This document shows positions 1 to 6,234 of a DNA stretch of 7,134 nt, piece by piece; within the stretch, counting starts at the first letter, position 1; every line of letters starts with the position of its first letter. Source of the stretch: Chloroflexota bacterium (GTDB lineage Bacteria; Chloroflexota; Anaerolineae; Thermoflexales; Thermoflexaceae); assembly GCA_030550075.1 (NCBI GenBank), contig JAUQQB010000143.1, positions 1 through 7,134 on the forward strand. The letters are read 5' to 3'. The notes under the pieces are model-generated. The model searched no databases, had not been told where the DNA came from, and saw only the letters and a program-made list of their open reading frames with translations. The position numbers and the translations under genes are program-made.

Positions 1-1
1 C

Positions 2-376
2 AACCTGCTCCGGGTGGCTGCTGCCACGTGGATGGCCCTGCTCCTCGAATTCTTCTTTCAATATGCGATCGGCCTCACTGCCTTCTGGACCTCCCAGGCG
101 GTGGCCTTCCACGAAGTCTGGTTCTTCGTCAAAGCGCTGGGATCCGGATATGTGATCCCCCTGGCATTGATGCCCGAAAGCATCCAGCAGCTGCTGCGCT
201 GGACTCCTTTCCCGCTGGTGCTCTCGTTTCCGTTAGAGATGCTGCTGGGGCGGCTCCCGCCGGAGCGCATCGCATATGGCTTCATCGCTCAGGGCATGTG
301 GCTGGCCCTGGCGATCGCCCTGGTCACCCTGCTCTGGCATCTGGGGATCCGACGCTACGAAGCGTTCGGAGCCTGA
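2..376 (+). CDS. ABC-2 type transporter permease, C-terminal part (5' end outside window)
   Basis: The reading frame is open from the first bases, so this is the last 124 residues of a longer membrane protein. The Val codon at 14 lies inside the gene and is not a start. The fragment is strongly hydrophobic, with about four likely membrane segments: near AAATWMALLLEFFFQYAIGL, FVKALGSGYVIPLALM, FPLVLSFPLEMLL and GMWLALAIALVTLLWHLGI. It ends in RRYEAFGA, a short basic/aromatic tail typical of the uncharacterised ABC-2 permeases of the DUF990 / ABC2_membrane_6 type (COG3694-like), usually about 260 residues long. Such proteins form the membrane channel of an export ABC transporter with an ATPase and often a second permease, which would lie upstream. 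Family assignment rests on recognition of the tail and hydrophobic pattern; the substrate is unknown. The next gene is 237 bp away and is not obviously co-transcribed. Confidence 0.72.
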   Translation, partial: NLLRVAAATWMALLLEFFFQYAIGLTAFWTSQAVAFHEVWFFVKALGSGYVIPLALMPESIQQLLRWTPFPLVLSFPLEMLLGRLPPERIAYGFIAQGMWLALAIALVTLLWHLGIRRYEAFGA

Positions 377-414
377 CCCGCTCGATCCGCGTCATCCCGC
401 ATGCGGATGAGACA

Positions 415-439
415 GGCCCGGAGGCTCACCTTCCGGGCT
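415..439. terminator. GC-rich hairpin downstream of the permease gene
   Basis: A 7-bp stem GCCCGGA/TCCGGGC (416-422 with 432-438) has a 9-nt loop and an extra G-T pair outside. It starts about 40 bp after the permease stop codon. No T-tract follows, so a terminator role is inferred from position only. A second near-palindrome built on GCATGC lies just before it at about 393-409. Confidence 0.25.
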
Positions 440-503
440 CTGGGCGCCCTGCGCCTCCCGTATCCGGTTCCGCGATCGATCCGTTCGTTTATTGAACCCT
501 GTC

Positions 504-546
504 TTGGGTTGGGGTGGGCCACCGAAGGCGGCCCACCCCAACCCAA
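504..546. terminator. Perfect 17-bp inverted repeat with 9-nt loop
   Basis: The left arm TTGGGTTGGGGTGGGCC (504-520) pairs perfectly with 530-546 around the loop ACCGAAGGC (521-529). On the minus strand the loop reads GCCTTCGGT, the same nine bases as in the hairpin apex at 3304-3312. It lies 128 bp after the permease stop and 67 bp before the HypE-like start. No T-tract follows on either strand, so it is either a stem-only (thermophile-style) terminator or a member of a repeated palindrome family. It could also act as a 5' leader structure of the next gene. Confidence 0.45.
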
Positions 547-613
547 AAATCGAAAAACTTACCGCACAGAAACTCTCACGATCCCAAACCATGCGAAACA
601 GGAAGAGGTAACG

Positions 614-1624
614 ATGGCCACGATCTTTCCGGTGGGGAAGCTTCCCCTGGAGCTAATGCGGCGTCTGCTGGACTTCCCGATCCCGGATCCGCGGGTGCGG
701 CTCGGGCCGGGGATCGGCCTGGACGCGGCGGTGGTCGACATGGGGGACCGCTGCCTGGTGGTCAAGGCGGACCCCATCACGTTCGCCACCGACGCGATTG
801 GATGGTATGCGGTTCAGATCAATGCCAACGACATCGCGACCACCGGCGCTCTCCCCCGCTGGATGATGGCCATCCTCCTCCTGCCGGAAGGGCGCACGGA
901 TGTGGATCTGGTCGAGCGGATCTTCCAGCAGCTCCGCTCCGCCTGCGAGGCTCTGGGCATCACATTGATCGGCGGCCACAGCGAGGTCACTTACGGTCTG
1001 GATCGACCGATCATCGCCGGGTTTATGTTAGGGGAAGTTCACCCCGACCGGTTGATCACCCCCCGCGGCGCCCGTGTGGGCGATCGGGTGATCCTGAGCA
1101 AACCGATCGCCATTGAAGGCACCTCCGTGATCGCTCGGGAGAAGCGCGCGGAGCTGTTGCCGATCTTTGGGGAAACTTTCCTCGAGCGATGCGCGGATTT
1201 CCTTTACAACCCCGGGATCAGCGTGCTGGAGGATGCGCAGATCGCCCTGAGGGCGGGCCGGGTGCACGCAATGCATGATCCGACCGAGGGCGGGCTGGCC
1301 ACCGGGCTCTGGGAGCTGGCCCGGGCCGCCGGCCTGGGGATCCGGGTGGACCGCGAGGCGGTGCCGATTTATCCGGAGACGCTGGCCCTGTGCCAGCACT
1401 ACAGGCTGGATCCCTGGGGCCTGCTGGCTTCCGGCTCGCTGCTCATCGTCGCTCCACCGGAAGACGCACCCGCGATCCGGGACGCGTTGATCGCGGCCGG
1501 GCGTGCTGCGGCGATCATCGGCGAGCTCCGGCCCGTGGAGGAAGGGGAATGGATCGAACACGACGGACGACGGGAGCCCCTCCAGCCCTTCCCCCGGGAT
1601 GAGCTGGCTCGACTTTTCGAGTGA
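614..1624 (+). CDS. AIR synthase-related, HypE-like ATP-binding protein (336 aa)
   Basis: The start is ATG 614, preceded by a purine-rich GGAAGAGG ribosome site at 601-608. The open frame extends upstream to 401, but that part crosses the 504-546 palindrome and looks non-coding. The protein fits the PurM/HypE/SelD/ThiL fold. An N-terminal GPGIGLDAAVVD (31-42) leads into LVVKADPITF (48-57), the ATP/phosphate-binding Asp region. INANDIATTGALPRWMM (69-85) is the conserved NDI/ATTGA-type segment, and TLIGGHSEVT (117-126) follows. The C-terminal AIRS_C domain carries HAMHDPTEGGLATGLWELA (218-236). True HypE dehydrates a carbamoyl thioester on its C-terminal Cys, in a PRxC tail, to make the cyanide ligand of [NiFe] hydrogenase. 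This protein ends DELARLFE, with no Cys and no hydrogenase genes beside it. It is therefore best called an AIR synthase-related protein of unknown substrate; ATP binding is likely. Confidence 0.85.
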   Translation: MATIFPVGKLPLELMRRLLDFPIPDPRVRLGPGIGLDAAVVDMGDRCLVVKADPITFATDAIGWYAVQINANDIATTGALPRWMMAILLLPEGRTDVDLVERIFQQLRSACEALGITLIGGHSEVTYGLDRPIIAGFMLGEVHPDRLITPRGARVGDRVILSKPIAIEGTSVIAREKRAELLPIFGETFLERCADFLYNPGISVLEDAQIALRAGRVHAMHDPTEGGLATGLWELARAAGLGIRVDREAVPIYPETLALCQHYRLDPWGLLASGSLLIVAPPEDAPAIRDALIAAGRAAAIIGELRPVEEGEWIEHDGRREPLQPFPRDELARLFE

Positions 1625-2184
1625 TCCCCATGGAAGAGCTGGGCTTTTCAACAAATCCCTCTACCTCTCTCTCCAAGAAGGAATTCCAAAGCTTGCCGCC
1701 TTCCTCCTAACTGCGAAGCAAAGTAGGAAAAATCTAATCATGGCGCGTAGATGCACAGCTCCCCGCTCGTACCTCACCAAGTGCTTTGGCTCAGCGTTTG
1801 CGAGTTGTCTCTTGAACGTAGAGCAAGCGTCCAGGAACCTTTCAAATTCTTGTTACGTTATAATTAGAGAGAGGCCAACCTCAGAGGTAAGAATAATTAA
1901 GGCCTCTCGTGACCTAGTCGTTCACAGGGTAGCGGGGCGAACGACTTTGCCGTCTGTCTTGCGATCTTTATGTCACTGATTTCCAGACTTGTGTCATAAT
2001 TCTTTAGACTAATGGGGACTTTGACCCTATCGGCTTCTGTTAGACCATTCCAAGAAGTATCGTGAATGGAGGGGCCGTGAAGAGGGGGAGAAAAGAGGGA
2101 TAGGGCCCTCATCCGCCCAATGATGCATGAAGTCTTTCGTCTCTATAAGGTTAGACCAAACGAAGCAATCATCTGGAGGGCTTT
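1625..2184. other. 560-bp AT-richer intergenic region, possible decayed minus-strand gene
   Basis: No convincing intact gene is visible. Base composition falls sharply below that of the flanking genes: 17 of 50 bases are G/C at 1851-1900, and 25 of 60 at 1981-2040. On the minus strand two protein-like stretches occur in different frames. One runs from an ATG at 2112 to a stop at 1897 (71 codons) and includes LEISDIKIARQTAKSFAPLP. The other runs from about 1919 to a TAG at 1661-1663, with a TAA at 1853-1855, and includes EFERFLDACSTFKRQLANAE. Read together they could be one gene broken by a frameshift and a nonsense codon, but I recognise no family. On the plus strand an 80-codon frame (ATG 1740 to 1979) with an AGGA site 11 nt upstream is equally unrecognised. 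An 8-bp inverted repeat GAGAGGCC/GGCCTCTC spans 1869-1908. A perfect TATAAT at 1859-1864 lacks a matching -35. Confidence 0.4.
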
Positions 2185-3252
2185 ATGGTCGATCTGATTC
2201 TGACATTCCTCGGGCTGATCCTCCCTGTAGCGGGCCGTTGCATCCCACCCGATGGAGACCCGTTGTTCTGCCCCCAGCCGAGCGTCACTCGGATGCCATC
2301 TCGAATCTCCGCGAACGGGGTGTCAGACCCTCCGGGAGTTTACCAGACCCGGACCGAAAACCCGGCCCAACCCCTGGTACCTTATGCCTATGCCTTCGTG
2401 AAAACGCCCGCTCCGACTTATCGCTCGCCGGAGGATGCGCTGAACGGTGGCTCCCCTCAGCGGGTCTTCCCCGGAGGCTATGTCTGGGTCAGCGTGCATG
2501 GCCGGGTCGAGGCGGGAGGCAAGGTTTTCTACCGGGTAAACCGTGAGGAATACATCGAAGCTTCCTATTTGGCGTTTGGCGCTCCCTCAGCTTTTCACGG
2601 CATCGCCTTCGCCACCCCGCCGACCCGCCCCTTCGGATGGATCGTCCAGGCCACGCATCCCTCGGAGGAGCCCGGCAAGGCCCCCAACCCGCAGGCACCC
2701 ATCCTAGCCCGCTACACGCCAATCACTGTGGAAGAAATTCGTCACATTGGGGATCAGAAGTGGTATCGCGTGGGTCCAAGTCAGTGGGTGAAGGAACAAA
2801 CCGTGGGGCTGGTGTTCCCCACCCGACCGCCTGCAGGGATCCCGCCGGGCGTGAAATGGATCGAGGTGAACCTGTACGAGCAAACCTTAGCGGCTTATGA
2901 AGGAGACCGATTAGTCTACGCCACGCTGATCTCCTCCGGCCGTGGCCGCACCCCTACAGTCACCGGCCTCTACCGGATCCAGGTAAAAGCCCTGACGACG
3001 CTGATGGATGGAAACATCTTCGGCTATTACTATCTGGAAGATGTGCCGTGGACGATGTTCTTCTATCAAGGTTATGCGCTCCACGGCGCTTACTGGCACG
3101 ACCGTTTTGGCTTCCCTCAAAGCCGGGGGTGTGTGAACATAGCGCCCATCGACGCCCGCTGGCTGTTTGAGTGGTCGGAACCTCACGGAGATGAGCCTTT
3201 GGTGCGGGCAACCCCTGAGAACCCGGGCACCTGGGTCTGGGTCCATCCATGA
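2185..3252 (+). CDS. Secreted L,D-transpeptidase (YkuD domain) with SH3-like N-terminal domains (355 aa)
   Basis: L,D-transpeptidases form 3-3 cross-links or attach groups to peptidoglycan stem peptides using an active-site Cys, outside the membrane. Start ATG 2185 has GGAGGG at 2175-2180, 4 nt upstream. Residues 1-17 are a hydrophobic export signal (LILTFLGLILPVAG). Two SH3b-like segments follow: about 68-130 (YAYAFVKTPAPTYR ... REEYIEASYL) and 149-208 (GWIVQATHPS ... WYRVGPSQWVKEQ). Both look like wall-binding domains. The YkuD domain spans about 223-341, opening with KWIEVNLYEQTLAAYEGDRLV. The catalytic core is complete: His300 in YALHGAYWH, then SRGCVN at 313-318 with Cys316 as nucleophile. 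Length and architecture fit other bacterial SH3-YkuD proteins. It stands alone, 560 bp after the previous gene and 188 bp before the next. The wall of the host is unknown, so the exact cross-link is not claimed. Confidence 0.9.
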   Translation: MVDLILTFLGLILPVAGRCIPPDGDPLFCPQPSVTRMPSRISANGVSDPPGVYQTRTENPAQPLVPYAYAFVKTPAPTYRSPEDALNGGSPQRVFPGGYVWVSVHGRVEAGGKVFYRVNREEYIEASYLAFGAPSAFHGIAFATPPTRPFGWIVQATHPSEEPGKAPNPQAPILARYTPITVEEIRHIGDQKWYRVGPSQWVKEQTVGLVFPTRPPAGIPPGVKWIEVNLYEQTLAAYEGDRLVYATLISSGRGRTPTVTGLYRIQVKALTTLMDGNIFGYYYLEDVPWTMFFYQGYALHGAYWHDRFGFPQSRGCVNIAPIDARWLFEWSEPHGDEPLVRATPENPGTWVWVHP

Positions 3253-3294
3253 AGCACGGTTCCGGCAGGGAAAGGAGGCTGAAACTTTGAGGTG

Positions 3295-3321
3295 GGACGG
3301 ATGGCCTTCGGTAGCCCGTCC
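3295..3321. terminator. Hairpin with TTCGG apex after the L,D-transpeptidase gene
   Basis: GGACGG (3295-3300) pairs with CCGTCC (3316-3321). The inner part can add a short GGC/GCC helix with a bulge, leaving a loop that contains CCTTCGGT. It starts 43 bp after the L,D-transpeptidase stop, a position suited to a transcript end, but no T-run follows. The apex GCCTTCGGT (3304-3312) is identical to the minus-strand loop of the 504-546 hairpin. Confidence 0.35.
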
Positions 3322-3440
3322 GACGCTGAATCCCCAATCCACATCATAGGGAAGTCTTGTCCTTAGATCTGCCCTCTTCCCTCCGGACACTCTTTTCATG
3401 TAAACTGGAGGAGAACCGGCAAAACGGAGAGAAGGCCGAG

Positions 3441-4004
3441 ATGGTTTCCCTGGAGCTGATCTATCTCTTTACGTGTGGAGCGCTAATTGTCGGCCTCCTG
3501 TTCGGCCTTGTCCTCGGGCTCGCCCTCCAAGGGAGAAGAGGTTCGCAGATCGCCAACGCGCCACCGCCCTTAAGAACGGAGACCGGGATCGCGTTGGTGA
3601 AAAGCCCGAATGGTACCTGGTGGATAGAGGTCGGGAAGCAACGCTATGGACACCTCCGAGAAATCCATGATCACCAGGCAGCGATGCTGGTTCTGGAGGC
3701 CTTCCGGGCGATTCGAGGGATGACCGAAGGCTCCGCTGAGCTCCCCCTCCCCGCCCCTGGGGTCACCTCCTTCGCAACCGCCCTGGCGGAGCAGCTGGAT
3801 GAAATCCTTCAGGAACTCCTTCGCCGCCACCCGGAGCTCCCCTACCGGGCGGTTCGCTTCGAGACGCTCCCGGATGGCACGCTGGGCATCACCGTGGGGG
3901 GGCAGTCCTATAGCCGGCCGGAGGAGGTGCCAGATCCGAACCTCCGTGCCATCCTCCGGGAGGCCATTCGACAGTGGTCGGAAGGCGCGAAACCCTCCGA
4001 GTAA
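3441..4004 (+). CDS. Single-pass membrane protein with a duplicated ~38-residue motif (187 aa, unknown function)
   Basis: I recognise no named family. Start ATG 3441 has AGAAGG at 3430-3435 with a 5-nt spacer. The frame is open further back to a TTG at 3357, but that adds no RBS-supported start, and the hydrophobic segment would no longer be N-terminal. Residues 5-30 form one membrane helix (ELIYLFTCGALIVGLLFGLV), followed by GRRG, which favours a cytoplasmic C-terminal part. Two stretches align: 55-92 (PNGTWWIEVGKQRYGHLREI) and 143-180 (PDGTLGITVGGQSYSRPEEV), with 13 of 38 identical positions including P-x-G-T, I-x-V-G-x-Q-x-Y and E-x-x-D. A Leu/Glu-rich helix (111-130) lies between them. 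Each copy resembles a small beta-hairpin plus helix. The gene is probably a single-gene unit, with the convergent GH57 gene beyond the hairpin at 4163-4191. Confidence 0.75.
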   Translation: MVSLELIYLFTCGALIVGLLFGLVLGLALQGRRGSQIANAPPPLRTETGIALVKSPNGTWWIEVGKQRYGHLREIHDHQAAMLVLEAFRAIRGMTEGSAELPLPAPGVTSFATALAEQLDEILQELLRRHPELPYRAVRFETLPDGTLGITVGGQSYSRPEEVPDPNLRAILREAIRQWSEGAKPSE

Positions 4005-4162
4005 GAGCGCCAATCCGCACTGGGAACCATGAGGATCTGGGGAAGGAAGATGGCAACGCGCGTTCAGCGCCCTGTTAAAGGGAAAGCTTAGTCTCTCGAT
4101 CCACCGAAGCGAACAGGCCGCACAGGGCTCTATTACACTGTCAATGAATCCGGGGATTATGA

Positions 4163-4191
4163 TTTGGGGCGCGCTTTCGGCGCGCCCCAAA
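4163..4191. terminator. Perfect 12-bp hairpin between convergent genes
   Basis: TTTGGGGCGCGC (4163-4174) pairs with 4180-4191 around the loop TTTCG. It lies 25 bp beyond the stop codon of the minus-strand GH57 gene and 158 bp beyond the stop of the plus-strand membrane protein, so it could serve as a two-way terminator. The A/T pairs at the stem base are the only trace of a U-tract. The top-strand apex again reads TTCGG. Confidence 0.6.
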
Positions 4192-4216
4192 CCCATGACT
4201 TCCTTAAATTCTACGG

Positions 4217-5902
4217 CTATTCAGGGTCTTCGGGAGCCCACCAGCGATAATCCAAATCGGGGAACACCCGATCCAGCTCATCGTATTCCTCCGCCAGATC
4301 CTCATCGGGATGACCCGCCTCGACGGAGCGGCAGAGCGCGTCGAAGCGCTCCAGGTGGGTCATGAAGCGCTCGATGGCGTAAGCGCGCGCCTGACCCGAG
4401 GTCACTAAGAAGGGCCAGTCGCTGGCTTGCAAGAGGAGCAGCTCTCGCGCTGCCTGGTTCAGGACCTTGCGGGTCGCAGAGTCGGCCTCCGGATGCCGGG
4501 TGGCCAGCTGTTCCATTCGGGCCTCCGCCTCGTGGATTGGCCCCCACATCCAGTGGGTCTCCGAGTTGTCCCAGGTCCAGTGCCCACCCCCCAGCCCCCA
4601 GCTGGATTCCGGGAGAACCAGCACCTCGCCGGGAGGATACGCCTCCACATACTCCCGGGCCGTGGTCAGCCAGACCTCCTCGCTTTCTGCCAGGCGTCGC
4701 AGGACCTCTCGAATCCAATCCACCCCTTCGAACCACCAGTGGCCGAACAGCTCCGCATCGTAATTGGAGGCGATCAGGCCGGCCTGTCCGGTCGATCGAT
4801 GGAATTCCCGCAGGAGATCGTGCACCAGATCGACGAAGTGCCGGGCGTGCTCCTCCACCTTGTGAGCCGCCCATTCCGGGTGGTAGACATCCTTCTCCCC
4901 CAGATCCACCTTGCCGGTCACCCGCCAGTATTGCAATCCCGACTGCCCATCTTTCTTGTGGAACTCCCGATAATCGAAATCGCCCGGATATCCCCAATCC
5001 GCGGACCACACCTGCATCCCGGTCCGGTTGTTGCGGGCCACCACCACCACACCGGAATGCTCTCCGCCCGGCACATCCGTGCGGGCCACATAATACGGAC
5101 GGTAGGTGGTTCCACGGGTCTGCTTCGCAGTTTCAAAGGGGATCACATAATGTCGCACGATCTGGCCGTAAGGCCCGATGGCCTCCCCGGCCGCCTTTCC
5201 CACCGGCCTCCCGCCTTCCACCGCGTGGGTTTCGGCAAAGAACAGGCGGAATCCTTCACGGGCGAGGAAAACCTCCAGGCCCGGCCGGATGGTTCCATTT
5301 GGCAGGTGATAAGCCGGTCGATAGGCGCATTCGGGAAGCCAGATCGAGAACGGATCCCTTCCGAAAAACCGCCGGTAGGTCTGGGCCCCCACTCGCAGCT
5401 GCCCCCGGATGGAGGAATCCCGGGAGAGGAGAGGAAGGTAGCCGTGGGTGGCCGCGCTGGTCACCAGCTCCAGGATGCCTGCCTCCTGGAGCTGTCGGAA
5501 GGCCCCGATCAGATCCCTTCCATAACGCCCGGTGAAATGTCGGAGCCGCCGGTCGTAGAACTCCATATAAAACCGGGCCAACTCCCGAAGGTGAAGGTTC
5601 CCCTTCGCCTCAAAGCGCAAGACGTCCTGTTCCGCCCGTTTCCGACGATCGGTCACATATTCAATGAAATGCTCCTGGATCAATGGATCCGCCAGCTGAT
5701 CCGCCAGCACCGGGGTGAGGCTGAGGGTGAGGCGAGCCGGGATCCCCTGTTCATGGAGCTCGTAGAGGGCGTCGAGAAGCGGGAGATAGGTCTCGGCGAT
5801 AGCCTCGTGCAGCCACTCCTCCCCATGGGGCCAGCGCCCCGCTCGACGGCAATAGGGGATATGGGCGTGAAGAACGAATGTGAAGGCTCCGATCCGCGCC
5901 AT
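4217..5902 (-). CDS. GH57 family glycoside hydrolase, 1,4-alpha-glucan branching enzyme type (561 aa)
   Basis: This family cleaves an alpha-1,4 glucan and re-attaches the piece through an alpha-1,6 bond during storage glucan synthesis, in the cytoplasm. The start ATG (5902-5900) has a strong AAGGAGG about 9 nt upstream, and no signal peptide is present. GH57 landmarks appear in order: LHAHIPY (11-17, region I), then SIWLPECAYRP (186-196) with Glu191 as the expected nucleophile. SNYDAELFGHWWFEG (379-393) has Asp382 as the expected acid/base. The C-terminal helical DUF1957-type region (about 410-525) holds SSWGLGGGHWTWDN and LLLLQASDWPFLVTSGQA. The motifs and length fit the bacterial/archaeal branching enzymes typified by Thermus TTHA1902 and Thermococcus TK1436 (about 520-670 aa). 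Both catalytic residues are present. No glycogen synthase or ADP-glucose gene is adjacent, so the pathway role is inferred from the family, and some relatives are mainly hydrolytic. It is transcribed divergently from the lipoprotein gene. Confidence 0.9.
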   Translation of the reverse strand: MARIGAFTFVLHAHIPYCRRAGRWPHGEEWLHEAIAETYLPLLDALYELHEQGIPARLTLSLTPVLADQLADPLIQEHFIEYVTDRRKRAEQDVLRFEAKGNLHLRELARFYMEFYDRRLRHFTGRYGRDLIGAFRQLQEAGILELVTSAATHGYLPLLSRDSSIRGQLRVGAQTYRRFFGRDPFSIWLPECAYRPAYHLPNGTIRPGLEVFLAREGFRLFFAETHAVEGGRPVGKAAGEAIGPYGQIVRHYVIPFETAKQTRGTTYRPYYVARTDVPGGEHSGVVVVARNNRTGMQVWSADWGYPGDFDYREFHKKDGQSGLQYWRVTGKVDLGEKDVYHPEWAAHKVEEHARHFVDLVHDLLREFHRSTGQAGLIASNYDAELFGHWWFEGVDWIREVLRRLAESEEVWLTTAREYVEAYPPGEVLVLPESSWGLGGGHWTWDNSETHWMWGPIHEAEARMEQLATRHPEADSATRKVLNQAARELLLLQASDWPFLVTSGQARAYAIERFMTHLERFDALCRSVEAGHPDEDLAEEYDELDRVFPDLDYRWWAPEDPE

Positions 5903-6134
5903 CGGTGAATGCCTCCTTCCTGAATCTCCCTCAAGGATAGCCAGAAACCATCGTGCTCGTATGGGAGGGGATGGACAGGGCCTTTGGGGGCCCAGAGGGC
6001 CTGTCTTCCGGCATACTCTCCGGGCCTCCGGATCTCACTTCTCTACCCTACGATGAGCGATACATCCCCCCTTATAGTTTGCCAAACCACACGCTGAGCA
6101 AACCATCGGGGCGCCCGCCACGTATCAAGGATAG
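5903..6134. promoter_or_regulatory. Divergent intergenic region upstream of the GH57 gene
   Basis: This stretch must carry the GH57 promoter. A possible minus-strand promoter is TTGGCA (top-strand 6080-6085) and TATCGC (6057-6062) with a 17-bp spacer. The -10 matches consensus at only three positions, so this is weak. Between it and the gene lies an imperfect hairpin at 5974-6005 (GACAGG-CC/GG-CCTGTC with one bulged G), which would sit in the 5' leader. An 11-bp near-palindrome GTTTGcCAAAC at about 6078-6088 overlaps the -35 candidate and could be an operator. A 69-codon plus-strand frame here (5953-6162) runs into the MITE-like element and lacks protein character. Confidence 0.25.
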
Positions 6135-6209
6135 GAGTTACGCAATTCGGCCCGCGGTTTGAGGGGAGCCCGCTCCCAAACCCGTGGGCAATGGTCAATT
6201 GCGTAGCTC
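6135..6209. mobile_element. 75-bp MITE-like nested palindrome
   Basis: Terminal inverted repeats of 13 bp, GAGTTACGCAATT (6135-6147) and AATTGCGTAGCTC (6197-6209), match at 12 positions. Inside them is a second hairpin, 6151-6188: GGGAG/CTCCC around a CCCG loop, continued outward by TTT/AAA, GG/CC and CCC/GGG with a 3-nt and a 1-nt bulge. It has no coding capacity. An end-like sequence sharing TAGGAGTTACG recurs at 7099-7109. Size, ends and structure fit a non-autonomous IS derivative or REP-type palindrome. It ends 25 bp before the lipoprotein ATG, so it forms part of that gene's leader or promoter region. No target-site duplication is certain. Confidence 0.5.
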
Positions 6210-6234
6210 TAATCTTAATTTTCGGGAGGGCAGC

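Noticed and set aside
401..613. Upstream extension of the HypE-like reading frame (71 extra codons)
   Set aside because: It crosses the perfect palindrome at 504-546 and has no RBS at its first start, whereas ATG 614 has a good one and matches the family's N-terminus.
1634..1648. Small hairpin AAGAGC/GCTTTT as terminator of the HypE-like gene
   Set aside because: Six pairs including a G-T, a 3-nt loop, and T residues that belong to the stem; too weak to call.
1028..1654. 208-codon minus-strand frame over the HypE-like gene
   Set aside because: Antisense shadow of a well-supported gene, with low-complexity composition.
1859..1864. Perfect TATAAT as a plus-strand promoter
   Set aside because: No acceptable -35 hexamer at 16-18 bp upstream, and it lies in AT-rich DNA where such a match is likely by chance.
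2911..3399. Minus-strand frames over the L,D-transpeptidase
   Set aside because: They overlap the YkuD catalytic region on the other strand and show no recognisable domain.
3570..4196. 208-codon minus-strand frame over the membrane protein gene
   Set aside because: It starts inside the terminator-like hairpin and shows no motif. The plus-strand frame has an RBS, a membrane helix and an internal repeat.
4302..5535. Other long frames inside the GH57 gene (4537-5535 plus, 4302-5009 minus)
   Set aside because: Pro/Arg/Gly-rich shadow translations without motifs.
4427..5908. 493-codon plus-strand frame opposite the GH57 gene
   Set aside because: Long antisense frames are common in GC-rich genes. 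The minus-strand product has clear GH57 motifs and an RBS; this one has none.
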